A stretch of 64,000 nt of DNA from Burkholderia latens (GCF_902499045.1 NZ_CABVPL010000018.1:1-64000), one strand, 5' to 3'; counted from the stretch's first letter, positions 8,330 through 18,703 are shown. Made by a program: numbers and translations. Notes: generated by a model not told the origin, from the letters alone.

Positions 8330-8508
8330 GGTGTCCGTGTCGTTCGGGAAAGATGTCCATCTTAGACGAAGCCGCGCGCGTTCAAGCATCGGCGCGCGGC
8401 GTCGCGCGAAGCGGCCCGCTTGTCTCGTACAGGCCACATTTCGTCCTGATCTGATTTGAATTTGCGCAGAAGCACGCTAATTTGACGCTTTCCTCCCGAT
8501 TGCGCCCC

Positions 8509-8841
8509 ATGAACGTCGACTATCTCTTCTACCGGAAGCCGGACAAGCCCGGCCCCTATTCCCTCGACGACCTGGGCGACGTCGCGCCGCCGATCGGCCC
8601 GAGCGACGTCGTGCGTGCGGGCATCGCCCGCGTATTCGAGACGATCGACTGGCATGAATCGCCCGACGTGCCGGGCGCGTGGTTCGGCACCGGCGGCCCG
8701 TTGTTCCAGTTCACCGCGGAGCCGGACGGGCGTGTGACCAGCTTCATGGGCTCGCGGCTCGAGCGCCGGTCGATGCTGCAGCTGACCCGCGAAATGGGCC
8801 TCATCGCGCTCGATCTGCAGCGCGACATCGTCTACGGCTGA
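8509..8841 (+). CDS. hypothetical protein, 110 residues
   Basis: I do not recognise the family. The protein is soluble and acidic, with no signal peptide or membrane segment. Its beta-rich middle (GAWFGTGGPLFQFTAEPDGRV) and C-terminal amphipathic helix are compositionally normal for a real gene in this genome. ATG at 8509 is preferred. A TTG at 8482 would add nine residues. It lies 257 bp before hpnD on the same strand, but the gap argues against a tight operon. Confidence 0.6.
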   Translation: MNVDYLFYRKPDKPGPYSLDDLGDVAPPIGPSDVVRAGIARVFETIDWHESPDVPGAWFGTGGPLFQFTAEPDGRVTSFMGSRLERRSMLQLTREMGLIALDLQRDIVYG

Positions 8842-9098
8842 CGCGGGCGCGCCGCCCCGCCGGCCGCGGATGTCCGCGCCGGCCCGCACATGCTCGGGCG
8901 GCCCGCCACGCGCGGCGCCCGTCCGCCATCGAACTTCAAAGATTGCTATACTTTCGCCCAATTCCGGCTTCCCGGCCGGTAATTTGTGCCTGTCTGCGTC
9001 GATCGTTCGCATATCTCGCACGCATTTGACGCCCTGACCAACCCAGCCGGGCATGGCTTCTTCAATCGCCCCGCGTGGGTGTCTCCGTGGAGCTCGTC

Positions 9099-9947
9099 TT
9101 GGCCGTTTCCAATCTCGTCGTGGACGAACAAGAAACCGACGCCGCTGCCGTCACATCGGGCAGTTCCTTCTATCTGGCAATGCGCATCCTGCCGGCCGCG
9201 CAGCGCGACGCGATGTTCCAGGTCTACGCGTTCTGCCGCGCGGTCGACGACATCGCCGACAGCGACCTGCCGCGCGCCGAGCGCAACGCGGGCCTCGATC
9301 GCTGGCGCGCGGATATCGACGCATGCTTCGCCGGCCGTCCGCCGCGCCACCTGATCGCGCTCGAGCGCGAGATTCGCGCGTTCAACCTGCAGCGCGACGA
9401 CTTCCACGCAATGATCGACGGGATGGCGATGGACGCCGCCGAAGACATCTGCGCGCCCGACGAGCCGACGCTCGATCTCTTCTGCGATCGCGTCGCGAGC
9501 GCGGCCGGCCGCCTGTCGGTGAGGATTTTCGGGATTCCCGAGGCGGAAGGCATCAAGCTGTCGCACCACCTCGGCCGCGCGCTGCAACTGACGAACATCC
9601 TGCGCGACATCGACGACGATGCTGCGATCAACCGCTGCTACCTGCCGCGCGAGCTGCTTGCGCGCGAAGGCATCGCGATCGCCGATCCGGCAACGATCGC
9701 GCGCGACCCGGCGCTGCCGCGCGTGTGTGCGACGCTCGTCGAGCGCGCACTCGCGCACTTCCGCGAAGCGGACGCGGTGATGGATACCTGCACGCGCGCG
9801 CAGGTAAAGGCGCCGCGCATCATGTCGGGCGCATATCGCTGCATTCTCGACGCGGCGATCGCCCGCGGCTTCGCTTATCCGCGGGCGCCGCTGCGCAAGC
9901 CGAAGGCGCGCATGCTGATGATCGCGGCGCGCTACGCGCTGTTCTGA
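9099..9947 (+). CDS. hpnD: presqualene diphosphate synthase HpnD
   Basis: About 282 residues of the squalene/phytoene synthase family. Two aspartate-rich motifs that bind the Mg-diphosphates are visible: FCRAVDDIADSD near residue 42 and NILRDIDDDAA near residue 165. HpnD condenses two farnesyl diphosphates to presqualene diphosphate, the first committed hopanoid step. Start choice is open. TTG at 9099 has GGAG seven bases upstream and gives MAVSNLVVDEQ. GTG at 9075 is the alternative. hpnE follows after 4 bp, then shc, so this is the first gene of a biosynthetic operon. The partner hydroxysqualene synthase gene hpnC is not adjacent. Confidence 0.9.
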   Translation: MAVSNLVVDEQETDAAAVTSGSSFYLAMRILPAAQRDAMFQVYAFCRAVDDIADSDLPRAERNAGLDRWRADIDACFAGRPPRHLIALEREIRAFNLQRDDFHAMIDGMAMDAAEDICAPDEPTLDLFCDRVASAAGRLSVRIFGIPEAEGIKLSHHLGRALQLTNILRDIDDDAAINRCYLPRELLAREGIAIADPATIARDPALPRVCATLVERALAHFREADAVMDTCTRAQVKAPRIMSGAYRCILDAAIARGFAYPRAPLRKPKARMLMIAARYALF

Positions 9948-9951
9948 GCCG

Positions 9952-11205
9952 ATGCCCAGAACCGTCCACGTGATCGGTGCAGGACTCGCGGGCCTGTCGG
10001 CTGCGGTCGAGCTGCAACGCCGCGGGCGGCGCATCGTGCTGCACGACGCGCATGCGCATGCGGGCGGCCGCTGCCGCACGTGGTTCGACGGCACGCTGAA
10101 CACGACGCTCGACAGCGGGCTGCATCAGATCTTCGCGGGGCAGCCCGCGACGCAGCGCTATTTGCGCGCGACCGGCGCGGCCGATCAGCTCGTCGGGCCC
10201 GCGCTGCCTGAATATCCGGTGGTCGACGTCGCGTCGCAGCAGCGCTGGACGCTGCGCTTCGGCAACGGACGCTGGCCGTCGTGGCTGTTCGATGCCGCAT
10301 CGCGCGCGCCCGGCACCACGCCGCTCGACTATCTCGCGCTGGCGCCGCTCGCGTTCGCGCGCACCGGCCGCTCGCTCGCACAGACGATCCGATGCGACGG
10401 CGTGCTGTGGGATCGTTGGCTGCGGCCGTTCTTGGCCGGCGTGCTCAACGTCGAGCCGCGCCATGCGAGCGCCGAGCTCGCCCGGGCGGCGCTGTGCGGC
10501 ACGTTTGCCCCGGGTGGCCCCGGCTGCCGGCCGCTCATCGTACGCCACGGGCTCGGCAGCGCGTTCGTCGAACCGGCGCTGCGGATGCTGCAGCACGGCG
10601 GCGCGCAGATCCGGCTGAACTCGCGGCTCGATGCTTTCGAATTCGGCGCGCACGGCAATGCGGTCGACGCGATCACGATCGGCGGCGAACGCGTCGATGT
10701 CGCGCCGGGCGACGCGGTCGTGCTCGCCGTGCCGCCGGAGGTCGCGCAGCCGCTGGTGCCGGATCTCACCGCGCCCGATACGTTCGGCGCCGTCGTGACT
10801 GCGTATTTCGCGGTGGACACGCAAGACGGCCATCCGCGGCAGACAAGCATCGTCAACGGCGTCGTCGATGCGGTGCGCACCGGCGACGGCACGCTCGCGG
10901 CGACGATCCGCGATGCGGGCCGTTGGCTCGACATGCCGCGCGACGCGCTCGCGCAGCGTATCTGGGCCGACGTCGCACGCGTGACGGGCGCGAACGCGGA
11001 AGCCATCCCTGCGTGGCAACTCGTCGTCGAGCCGCGCGCCGGTTTTGCGGCGGTGCCGTCGCAGGAAATGAAACGTCCGGCCGTGCGTACGCGCTGGACC
11101 AATCTCGTGCTGGCGGGCGACTGGATTGCCACCGGCCTGCCCGCCACGATCGAGGGCGCGATCCGTTCCGGCCAACTGGCCGCGGACGTGCTCCAGACAC
11201 AATAA
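9952..11205 (+). CDS. hpnE: hydroxysqualene dehydroxylase HpnE
   Basis: 417 residues, an FAD-dependent amine-oxidase/phytoene-desaturase-type protein. The dinucleotide-binding fingerprint GAGLAGLSAAVELQRRG is at about residues 7-23, and the C-terminal FAD motif LAGDWIATGLPATIEGAIRSG closes the fold. HpnE reduces hydroxysqualene to squalene in the three-enzyme HpnC-D-E route. It starts 4 bp after hpnD and ends 15 bp before shc, so the three genes are almost certainly co-transcribed. The length fits the family. Confidence 0.9.
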   Translation: MPRTVHVIGAGLAGLSAAVELQRRGRRIVLHDAHAHAGGRCRTWFDGTLNTTLDSGLHQIFAGQPATQRYLRATGAADQLVGPALPEYPVVDVASQQRWTLRFGNGRWPSWLFDAASRAPGTTPLDYLALAPLAFARTGRSLAQTIRCDGVLWDRWLRPFLAGVLNVEPRHASAELARAALCGTFAPGGPGCRPLIVRHGLGSAFVEPALRMLQHGGAQIRLNSRLDAFEFGAHGNAVDAITIGGERVDVAPGDAVVLAVPPEVAQPLVPDLTAPDTFGAVVTAYFAVDTQDGHPRQTSIVNGVVDAVRTGDGTLAATIRDAGRWLDMPRDALAQRIWADVARVTGANAEAIPAWQLVVEPRAGFAAVPSQEMKRPAVRTRWTNLVLAGDWIATGLPATIEGAIRSGQLAADVLQTQ

Positions 11206-11220
11206 GCAACAGAGGGACCG

Positions 11221-13194
11221 ATGAACGATCTCACCGAAATGGCTACCCTGTCCGCCGGCACCGTGCCGGCCGGGCTCGACACGGCCGTCGCGCGCGCGAC
11301 CGACGCGCTGCTGGCCGCGCAGAACGCTGACGGACACTGGGTCTACGAACTCGAGGCCGATTCGACGATTCCCGCCGAATACGTGCTGCTCGTCCACTAC
11401 CTCGGCGAGACGCCGAACCTCGAGCTGGAACAGAAGATCGGCCGCTATCTGCGCCGCATCCAGCAGGCCGACGGCGGTTGGCCGCTGTTCACCGACGGCG
11501 CGCCGAACATCAGCGCGAGCGTGAAAGCGTATTTCGCGCTGAAGGTGATCGGCGACGACGAGAACGCCGAGCACATGCAGCGTGCGCGCCGCGCGATCCA
11601 TGCGATGGGCGGCGCCGAGATGTCGAACGTGTTCACGCGGATCCAGCTCGCGCTGTACGGTGCGATTCCGTGGCGCGCGGTGCCGATGATGCCGGTCGAA
11701 ATCATGCTGCTGCCGCAGTGGTTCCCGTTCCATCTGTCGAAGGTGTCGTACTGGGCGCGCACGGTGATCGTGCCGCTGCTGGTGCTGAACGCGAAGCGTC
11801 CGCTCGCGAAGAACCCGCGCGGCGTGCGTATCGACGAGCTGTTCATCGATCCGCCCGTCAACGCCGGGCTGCTGCCGCGTCAGGGCCACCAGAGCCCCGG
11901 CTGGTTCGCGTTCTTCCGCGCGGTCGACCATGTGCTGCGCGCGGTCGACGGCCTGTTCCCGAGCTACACGCGCGAACGCGCGATCCGGCAGGCCGTGTCG
12001 TTCGTCGACGAGCGCCTGAACGGCGAGGACGGCCTCGGCGCGATTTATCCGGCGATGGCCAACGCGGTGATGATGTACGACGTGCTCGGCTATGCGGAAG
12101 ATCATCCGAACCGCGCGATTGCGCGCAAGTCGGTCGAGAAGCTGCTCGTCGTGCATGACGATGAAGCGTATTGCCAGCCGTGCCTGTCGCCGGTGTGGGA
12201 CACGTCGCTCGCTGCGCACGCGCTGCTCGAAACCGGCGACGCCCGTGCCGAGGAAGCCGTGCTGCGCGGCCTCGAGTGGCTGCGCCCGCTGCAGATCCTC
12301 GACGTGCGCGGCGACTGGATCTCGCGCCGCCCGAACGTGCGGCCGGGCGGCTGGGCGTTCCAGTACGCGAACGCGCATTACCCGGACGTCGACGACACGG
12401 CCGTGGTCGTGATGGCGATGGATCGCGCGCAGAAACTCAAGCAGACGGACACGTATCGCGAATCGATGGCGCGCGCGCGCGAATGGGTCGTCGGCATGCA
12501 GAGCAGCGACGGCGGCTGGGGCGCGTTCGAACCGGAAAACACGCAGTACTACCTGAACAACATCCCGTTCTCGGATCACGGCGCGCTGCTCGATCCGCCG
12601 ACCGCCGACGTGTCGGGCCGCTGCCTGTCGATGCTGTCGCAGCTCGGCGAGACGCCGCTGAACAGCGAGCCGGCCCGCCGCGCGCTCGACTACATGCTGA
12701 AGGAACAGGAACCGGACGGCAGCTGGTACGGCCGCTGGGGGATGAACTACGTGTACGGCACGTGGACGGCGCTGTGCGCGCTGAACGCGGCCGGGCTGAC
12801 GCCGGACGATCCGCGGATGAAGCGCGGCGCGCAGTGGCTGCTGTCGATCCAGAACAAGGACGGCGGCTGGGGCGAGGACGGCGACAGCTACAAGCTGAAC
12901 TACCGCGGCTACGAGCAGGCGCCGAGCACGGCGTCGCAGACGGCGTGGGCGCTGCTCGGGCTGATGGCCGCCGGCGAGGTGAACAACCCGGCAGTCGCAC
13001 GCGGCGTCGACTACCTGATCGCGCAGCAGAACGACGAAGGCCTGTGGGACGAGACGCGCTTCACGGCGACCGGCTTCCCGCGCGTGTTCTACCTGCGGTA
13101 TCACGGCTATCGCAAGTTCTTCCCGCTGTGGGCGCTCGCGCGCTATCGCAACCTGAAGCGCGCGAATGCGACGCGCGTGACGGTCGGGATGTAA
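11221..13194 (+). CDS. shc: squalene-hopene cyclase
   Basis: 657 residues, the usual length of bacterial squalene-hopene cyclases. The catalytic acid motif DVDDTA lies at residues 389-394 and protonates squalene. Several QW repeats (Q-x4-GxW-type, for example QSSDGGWGAFE, QNKDGGWGED and QNDEGLWDE) brace the two alpha barrels. The enzyme is a monotopic inner-membrane protein that folds squalene into hopene/diplopterol in one step. AGAGGGA eight or so bases upstream fixes ATG at 11221. From memory, a squalene-hopene cyclase on B. cenocepacia chromosome 2 is needed for low-pH and antibiotic tolerance. hpnG begins three bases after the stop. Confidence 0.97.
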   Translation: MNDLTEMATLSAGTVPAGLDTAVARATDALLAAQNADGHWVYELEADSTIPAEYVLLVHYLGETPNLELEQKIGRYLRRIQQADGGWPLFTDGAPNISASVKAYFALKVIGDDENAEHMQRARRAIHAMGGAEMSNVFTRIQLALYGAIPWRAVPMMPVEIMLLPQWFPFHLSKVSYWARTVIVPLLVLNAKRPLAKNPRGVRIDELFIDPPVNAGLLPRQGHQSPGWFAFFRAVDHVLRAVDGLFPSYTRERAIRQAVSFVDERLNGEDGLGAIYPAMANAVMMYDVLGYAEDHPNRAIARKSVEKLLVVHDDEAYCQPCLSPVWDTSLAAHALLETGDARAEEAVLRGLEWLRPLQILDVRGDWISRRPNVRPGGWAFQYANAHYPDVDDTAVVVMAMDRAQKLKQTDTYRESMARAREWVVGMQSSDGGWGAFEPENTQYYLNNIPFSDHGALLDPPTADVSGRCLSMLSQLGETPLNSEPARRALDYMLKEQEPDGSWYGRWGMNYVYGTWTALCALNAAGLTPDDPRMKRGAQWLLSIQNKDGGWGEDGDSYKLNYRGYEQAPSTASQTAWALLGLMAAGEVNNPAVARGVDYLIAQQNDEGLWDETRFTATGFPRVFYLRYHGYRKFFPLWALARYRNLKRANATRVTVGM

Positions 13195-13197
13195 CGC

Positions 13198-13905
13198 GTG
13201 CCGGCGACGCAGTACAACGGCACGTTGCCCGTCATCGCCGTCACGGGGATGGCGTTCGAGGCGCGCATCGCGCGCGGTCACGGCGTCGACGCCGTGTTCG
13301 CCGCGCGGGCGGACCGGCTCGAGCGCGCGCTGGCCGAAGCGACCGCGCGCGGTTGCGCGGGCATCGTCAGTTTCGGCACCGCGGGCGGCCTCGCGCCCGA
13401 CCTCGCGCCCGGCGCGTTGGTGATCGCGGACGCGATCGACGGTCCGTTCGGCCGCGTCGGGACCGATGCGGGCTGGAGCGCGCGCCTCGTCGCCGCGCTG
13501 CACGACACGCCGGTGTGGGCGCGCGTCGCGCGCGGCACGATGGCGGCGGTCGGCGCGCCGGTGGTCAGCGAGCAGGAAAAGACGTCGCTGCATCGCGCGA
13601 AGGGCGCGCTGGCCGTCGACATGGAATCGCATATCGCGGCGGCCTTCGCCGCGTCGCGCGGCGTGCCGTTCGCGGTATGCCGCGCGATCGTCGATCCCGC
13701 GTGGCGGACGCTGCCGCGCGCGGCGACAGCCGGCTTGCGTGACGACGGCAGCACCGCGATCCTGCCGATCCTGCGTGAGCTGTTGAAGCAGCCGTCGCAA
13801 CTCGGCCCGCTGCTGCAGGTCGCGGGCGACGCGCGTGCGGCGCGCACGACGCTGATCCAGGCGCGGCACGCGTTCGAGCGTGCGGGCGCGATGCGGATCG
13901 CCTGA
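13198..13905 (+). CDS. hpnG: hopanoid phosphorylase/nucleosidase HpnG
   Basis: 235 residues of the PNP/MTAP nucleosidase family. The glycine-rich ribose-binding stretch FGTAGGLAPDLAPGALVIAD is near residue 60, and the MESHIAAAFA segment carries the Met-Glu of the active site. HpnG removes adenine from adenosylhopane on the way to ribosylhopane and bacteriohopanetetrol. The start is GTG at 13198, three bases after the shc stop. It is the last gene of the biosynthetic operon and converges with mlaA across a strong hairpin. Confidence 0.9.
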   Translation: MPATQYNGTLPVIAVTGMAFEARIARGHGVDAVFAARADRLERALAEATARGCAGIVSFGTAGGLAPDLAPGALVIADAIDGPFGRVGTDAGWSARLVAALHDTPVWARVARGTMAAVGAPVVSEQEKTSLHRAKGALAVDMESHIAAAFAASRGVPFAVCRAIVDPAWRTLPRAATAGLRDDGSTAILPILRELLKQPSQLGPLLQVAGDARAARTTLIQARHAFERAGAMRIA

Positions 13906-13963
13906 GCGGCGTTCGCCGCGTTTCGATTTTTCTTTTCCCATTCGTCCGCGTCTCCGTGCGCGC

Positions 13964-13993
13964 AAAAAAAGAGCGCTGCATCACGCAGCGCTC
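13964..13993 (-). terminator. rho-independent terminator, shared by convergent operons
   Basis: A 9-bp perfect stem GAGCGCTGC/GCAGCGCTC with a 5-base loop. Seven A residues precede it on the plus strand, so read leftwards it is a classic stem plus T-run after mlaA. In the plus direction the stem is followed by only a weak T-rich stretch, but it may also stop hpnG transcription. Confidence 0.85.
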
Positions 13994-14023
13994 TTCGTCT
14001 TTCCGGCGGATAACGAGACCGCG

Positions 14024-15031
14024 TTACTGCGCGGCCGGACTGCTTGCGGGCGGCGTCGGCACGGCCGGCGCGATCGGCGCGCCGCTGGCGGCCGGCGCGG
14101 TGGTCGCACCCGTCGGCGCCGCCGCCGATGCCGCAGCGGGCGCGCTCGCGGGTGTTGCGCTGTCCGAACCCGGATCGTCGTACTGCGGCAGCCCCGGCAC
14201 GGCCGGCGCATTGTTCGGCGCCGCGCCCGATGCGCCACCCGACTCGCCCGGATCCTCGTAGTTCGGCAAGCCGCCCGGCGTGCTCGGCGTAGCAGCCGGC
14301 ACCGCGCCGGCTTCACCGGGCTCCGCGTAGTTCGGCGCCGCGGCCGAGGCCGACTGGCCGCGATACGTGAGCGACTTGCGCTGCTGCAGATACGCATCGC
14401 GCACGAACGAATACGGATCGAGCGCCGCCTGCTTCAGCAGATCGGTCGCGCCGAGCAGGTCCGAACGCGCGCTGATGAACTGCGCGATGTACATCGGATT
14501 GCGCACGGCCGGCTCGATGTAATTGAGCAGGTTGAAGCGGACGTCCACCGCGCGGCCGACACCGTCGCGGATCGTGCTCGGGCCGAACACCGGCAGCACG
14601 AGGTACGGACCGGACGGCATGCCCCAGCGCGCCATCGTCAGCCCGAAATCCTGGTGATGCTTCGGCAGCCCGGCCGGCGTCGCGATGTCGATCAGGCCGG
14701 CGACGCCGAACACCGAGTTCATCGCCACGCGCATCAGATCCTGCGTCGCATCCGTGATGCGCAACTGCAACAGGTTGTTCGCCATGTTGCCGAGATCGCC
14801 GAGGTTCGAGAAGAAGTTGCTGATCGCGGTGCGCACCGGCGTCGGCGTGATCTTCTGGTAGCCCTTCGCGATCGGCACCGCGATGTTCGTGTCGACCGTG
14901 TCGTTGAACTTGTACATCGCCCGGTTCATCGGCTCGAGCGGGTCGTTGGGGTTGCGGTTCGGGCCCGTCGCGCACCCGCTGAGCACCGCGCTGGCAGCGA
15001 CGGTCGCCGCAATGATTCGCACCTTATTCAT
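14024..15031 (-). CDS. mlaA: MlaA/VacJ-family outer-membrane lipoprotein
   Basis: 335 residues. A lipoprotein signal ends at LSGC (C20), followed by the MlaA domain (about 28-230) starting [19 protein letters not shown], the hallmark of the family. MlaA sits in the outer membrane and moves phospholipids or related lipids to and from the periplasmic carrier MlaC. The last 100 or so residues are an Ala/Pro-rich, probably disordered tail with three acidic repeats, [18 protein letters not shown] and QYDDPGSDS. Typical MlaA is about 250 residues, so the tail is an extension. The start overlaps the end of hpnN by 8 bp, so this copy belongs to hopanoid transport rather than the usual mlaFEDB operon. 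Confidence 0.9.
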   Translation of the reverse strand: MNKVRIIAATVAASAVLSGCATGPNRNPNDPLEPMNRAMYKFNDTVDTNIAVPIAKGYQKITPTPVRTAISNFFSNLGDLGNMANNLLQLRITDATQDLMRVAMNSVFGVAGLIDIATPAGLPKHHQDFGLTMARWGMPSGPYLVLPVFGPSTIRDGVGRAVDVRFNLLNYIEPAVRNPMYIAQFISARSDLLGATDLLKQAALDPYSFVRDAYLQQRKSLTYRGQSASAAAPNYAEPGEAGAVPAATPSTPGGLPNYEDPGESGGASGAAPNNAPAVPGLPQYDDPGSDSATPASAPAAASAAAPTGATTAPAASGAPIAPAVPTPPASSPAAQ

Positions 15032-17657
15032 TGTTTCCTTGCGATTGGTTCTTGGCGCGTTTGACGCGCGGTTTGCCCATCAGGACAGGCTGAAACACCA
15101 CGGCGCCGATCAGCGTGCAGGTCAACGCCAGCGCGAGCAGCTTGCCCATGCTCGACGTGCCCGGATGATGCGACAGCCACAGGCTGCCGAAGGCGGTCGC
15201 CGTCGTCGCGGCGCTGAACAGCACCGCGTGCGTGAGGCTCGAATGCAGCAGCCCCGTCTGCCCCGCGCGCCACGCCATCACGAAGTACACCTTGAACGCG
15301 ACGCCGACGCCGAGCATCAGCGGCAGCGCGATGATGTTCGCGAAGTTCAGCGACATGCCGAGCACGACGCACATCTCGAGCGTCACGAGCCCCGACACGA
15401 GCAGCGGCACCAGCGTGCGCAGCACGTCGCCGAAGCGGCGCAGCGTGATCCACAGCAGGATCGTGATCGAGATGATCGACCACAGCGCCGCGTGCAGGAA
15501 CGCGGTGATGATCGTGTCGGCCGAATGCAGAATCGAGATCGGGCCGCCGGTCGCGCCCGGCTCCGCGGCCTTCACGGCCTTCGCGAAGCGGCGCAGCATC
15601 GTGTCGTCGTTCGGGTCGACGCCCTTCGGCACTTTCGGCGAAATCTGCACGAGCGCGTGGCCGTCCGGCGCGACCCAGTCGCGCACGAGCTCCGGCGGCA
15701 GCGATTCGCGCGTGATTTCCTGCGGTTGCAGCAGCGTCGCCAGCTGGTTGAGCGCGATGCGCAGCGTGTCGGAGAACGCGCGTTCGGCGCGATCGCGCGT
15801 CGCGCTGTCGGCCGCGGCCAGCTTCGCGAGCGAGGCCGACAGATGCTGCGCGGCCGACGCGCCCGGACCCGGGTGATCTTCCGCCGCGTAGCTCAGCAGG
15901 TCCGACACGCGCTTGAGCGCGGCGACGCGTTGCCCGTCGGTCGCGGGCGGCGCGGCCGGCTGCGTCAGTGCGGGCAGCAGCTCGCTCGCGGCGGCGGCGA
16001 TCGCCGCGCGCTTGGCCGGCTGGTCGGCGGGGATGAACGTCGACAGCGTCGTCGTGCGGCCGACTTCCGGCAGCGCGGCGAGGCGCTTCGCGGCCGCGTC
16101 GGCTTCGGCGAGCGACGGCGCGAGCAGCGTGACGTCGTTGACGGCCGCTTCGGGCGAATCCTTCAGCGCGAGCAGCGTCGCCATCGATTCGCTGTGCGGA
16201 TCCTTCAGATGCAGCGGATTGAAATCGAAGTGCAGGAACGCGAGCAGCGGCAGCGCGCCGATCACGACCGCGAGCGTGCCGATCAGGATCGGCTTGCGAT
16301 GGCGATCGAGGAAATCGTCGACCGGCGCGAGCCACGGAAAGCCGGGCGTCTTCGATTCGCCCGGCGGCGCGAACAGGCGCAGCAGCGCAGGCAGCAGCGT
16401 CAGCGTGGTCAGCAGCGCGACGAACATCCCGATGCCCGCGATCAGCCCGAGTTCGGACACACCGCGGTACGCGGTCGGGATGAACGAGAAGAAGCTTGCC
16501 GCGACGGCCGCGGTCGCGAGCGCGAGGGGCATGCCCATCGAGTGCGCGGCGCCGATCAGCGCGTGATCGATGCGCGGATCGCGGAAGCGTTCCTCGCGAT
16601 ACTTCACGCCGTACTGGATCGAGAAGTCGACGCCGAGGCCGACGAACAGCACCATGAACGCGACCGAGATCATGTTCAGCGAACCGACCATCGCGAGGCC
16701 GAGCGCGGCAGTCACGACGAGGCCGACGAACAGCGTGACGAGCACCGAGCCGATCATCCGCTTCGAGCGCAGCGCGAGCCACAGGATCACGAGCACGGCG
16801 AGCAGCGTGAGCACGCCGTTGAGCGCCGCGCCGTCTTCCACCGATGCGAACTCGTCGTCCGCGAGCGGCTGTTCGCCGGTCAGGCGCACGACCGCGCCGT
16901 AGCGCTTCTCGAGATCGAGCGTGCGCGCGGTGTCGCGGATCACCTGGCTCGTGGCCGCGCCGGCCTTCAGCGCGCCGTAGTTCACGACCGGCTGCACGGT
17001 GACGAACGCGCGCGCCGGCTGGCGCGCCGCATCGCTGTCGACGAGCCCGCGCCACGAGAACGCGGCCGGCTTGCCGGCCAGCACGTCGTCGACCGTCGCG
17101 GCGCTGCGCGCGAGCAGCTTCGCCATCGCGGGCAGCTTCACCTGGCCGGTCAACAGCGGCTGGCCGAGCGTGGTGGACAGCGTGGTCGCGAGCCCGGTGA
17201 GGCTCGGGTTCTTCGCGAGTTCGTTGACGAGCGGCCGCGCGCTCGCCAGCTGCGACGTCGTATCCGACACTTCCTGCGGCGACAGGAACAGCAGCCCATT
17301 GTGCTCGAAGAACGGGCCGCCGCCCGGTTCGCCGACCTGGCCGATATGGCCGGCGTCGGTCTGCTTCTGCAGCGCTTCGGTGAGCGCGTGCGCGGCGGCG
17401 GTCGCGAATTCTGGCGCGGGCGCTTCGACCACCGCGAGGATCGTGCCGTTGCGTTGCGGGAATGCCTTGTCGACGGCCTTGCTGAGCGCTGCCCATTGCG
17501 GCTCGGCATCGACGAGCTTGCTGATGTCCGTGTTGATCTTGAAGTGCTGCGCGACATAGACGCCGCTGAGCGCGGCAATGACGAGCGACAGCACGACGAC
17601 CCAGACGGGGCGGCGTACCGACCATGCGACGAGTCGGACGATGAGAGATGTCACCAT
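15024..17657 (-). CDS. hpnN: hopanoid transporter HpnN (RND/MMPL family)
   Basis: About 877 residues with two repeats of one N-terminal helix, a large periplasmic loop and a five-helix bundle. The first helix is at [18 protein letters not shown]. Glycine-rich RND helices carry [16 protein letters not shown] in the first half and [20 protein letters not shown] in the second. HpnN carries hopanoids from the inner to the outer membrane. I take ATG at 17657, just before the first membrane helix. The open frame reaches 17726 but adds 23 proline-rich residues. The downstream mlaA overlap and the divergent MlaC-like hpnM make a complete lipid-export set next to the biosynthesis genes. Confidence 0.9.
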   Translation of the reverse strand: MVTSLIVRLVAWSVRRPVWVVVLSLVIAALSGVYVAQHFKINTDISKLVDAEPQWAALSKAVDKAFPQRNGTILAVVEAPAPEFATAAAHALTEALQKQTDAGHIGQVGEPGGGPFFEHNGLLFLSPQEVSDTTSQLASARPLVNELAKNPSLTGLATTLSTTLGQPLLTGQVKLPAMAKLLARSAATVDDVLAGKPAAFSWRGLVDSDAARQPARAFVTVQPVVNYGALKAGAATSQVIRDTARTLDLEKRYGAVVRLTGEQPLADDEFASVEDGAALNGVLTLLAVLVILWLALRSKRMIGSVLVTLFVGLVVTAALGLAMVGSLNMISVAFMVLFVGLGVDFSIQYGVKYREERFRDPRIDHALIGAAHSMGMPLALATAAVAASFFSFIPTAYRGVSELGLIAGIGMFVALLTTLTLLPALLRLFAPPGESKTPGFPWLAPVDDFLDRHRKPILIGTLAVVIGALPLLAFLHFDFNPLHLKDPHSESMATLLALKDSPEAAVNDVTLLAPSLAEADAAAKRLAALPEVGRTTTLSTFIPADQPAKRAAIAAAASELLPALTQPAAPPATDGQRVAALKRVSDLLSYAAEDHPGPGASAAQHLSASLAKLAAADSATRDRAERAFSDTLRIALNQLATLLQPQEITRESLPPELVRDWVAPDGHALVQISPKVPKGVDPNDDTMLRRFAKAVKAAEPGATGGPISILHSADTIITAFLHAALWSIISITILLWITLRRFGDVLRTLVPLLVSGLVTLEMCVVLGMSLNFANIIALPLMLGVGVAFKVYFVMAWRAGQTGLLHSSLTHAVLFSAATTATAFGSLWLSHHPGTSSMGKLLALALTCTLIGAVVFQPVLMGKPRVKRAKNQSQGNNE

Positions 17658-17994
17658 GTGGCGGCGGGGAGGGGCTGGCAAGGGCAAAGCAACGAGTATA
17701 CCGGCGCAGCGTGGCGTCGGTCGCAACGTTGGTACGTAAAGGGCGGGAAGGATATTTGCTCCGCCGCGAAGGAATCGGCGCGGCAGGTCGGACGATTGGT
17801 AAGGGGATGCTTACATAATCGGCTCGGATCGACGCTGCGCCGGCGCTGTGACAAAAGGGGTTCAAAGGTAACAGTCGGTCACGGCGCGGCAGGCGGGCGT
17901 TCGGGCCGCTATACTTCGACCCACCGGCCGATGCAAGGCATGCCAACGCGTGCGATTCGCCGGCCGTCTTTTCTTATCGAGTGCGAATATCAGT
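17658..17994. other. hpnN-hpnM divergent promoter region
   Basis: 337 bp between two divergent genes, expected to hold both promoters. I found no convincing palindrome, riboswitch or small gene in it. Confidence 0.5.
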
Positions 17995-18591
17995 ATGAAA
18001 CGTCATCTGTTTGCTTTCATCGCGGCGGCTGCCGTGTCGGTTTCCGCTTTCGCGCAGAGCGCGCCGGTCGACGTCGTCCGCAATGCGGTCGAAGGCACCG
18101 TCAACGCGATGAAGGCCGATCCGGCCGCGCGCGGCGGCGACATGGCGAAAATCACGCAAGTCGTCGAGCAGCGCTTCCTGCCCGTGACGAACTTCGAGCG
18201 CACGACGCGTATCGCGGTCGGCGATGCATGGAAGCAGGCGACGCCGCAACAGCAGCAGGAGCTGTACAAGCAGTTCAAGCTGCTGATGACGCGCACCTAC
18301 GCCGCGTCGCTCGCGCAGCTCGGCAATCAGGACGCGAAGTTCTCGTTCAAGGCGGGCGGCGCGTCGGGTGCCGATGCGCTGGTGCAGTCGACGGTCACGA
18401 CGCCGGGCGACAGCCAGTCGGTCGGCTACCGGCTCGGCAAGGTCGGCAACGACTGGAAAATCTACGACATCGACATGTCGGGCGCGTGGCTGATCCAGGT
18501 CTATCAGGGCCAGTTCAAGAGCCAGCTCGCGTCGGGCGGTATCGACGCGCTGATCGCGTATCTGCAGAAGCACAACTCGCGGACGAATTGA
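17995..18591 (+). CDS. hpnM: MlaC/Ttg2D-family periplasmic lipid carrier HpnM
   Basis: 198 residues. A cleavable signal peptide ends at AFAQ (about residue 20), followed by the toluene-tolerance/MlaC domain with the typical RFLPVTNFERTTRIAVGDAWKQ and QQELYKQFKLLMTRTYA segments. MlaC-type proteins ferry lipids through the periplasm. The position next to hpnN and mlaA indicates hopanoids as cargo (HpnM). ATG at 17995 begins the signal peptide. The upstream in-frame extension to 17950 would disrupt it. A terminator follows at 18704. Confidence 0.88.
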   Translation: MKRHLFAFIAAAAVSVSAFAQSAPVDVVRNAVEGTVNAMKADPAARGGDMAKITQVVEQRFLPVTNFERTTRIAVGDAWKQATPQQQQELYKQFKLLMTRTYAASLAQLGNQDAKFSFKAGGASGADALVQSTVTTPGDSQSVGYRLGKVGNDWKIYDIDMSGAWLIQVYQGQFKSQLASGGIDALIAYLQKHNSRTN

Positions 18592-18703
18592 CACTCGGTC
18601 CGGTCGCGGCGCTTGATCGACGAACGGTCATTCGGCGCGCCCGTCGTTCAACGATCTTTCTTGCCGGCGCGCCGAACGGCGCCGCGCAAGCTCGGAAGTC
18701 ATG

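Noticed and set aside
9820-13965. A 1381-codon open frame on the minus strand across the hopanoid genes
   Set aside because: Arg/Ala/Asp-rich antisense shadow of hpnE-shc-hpnG; the plus-strand genes have clear family motifs over the same bases.
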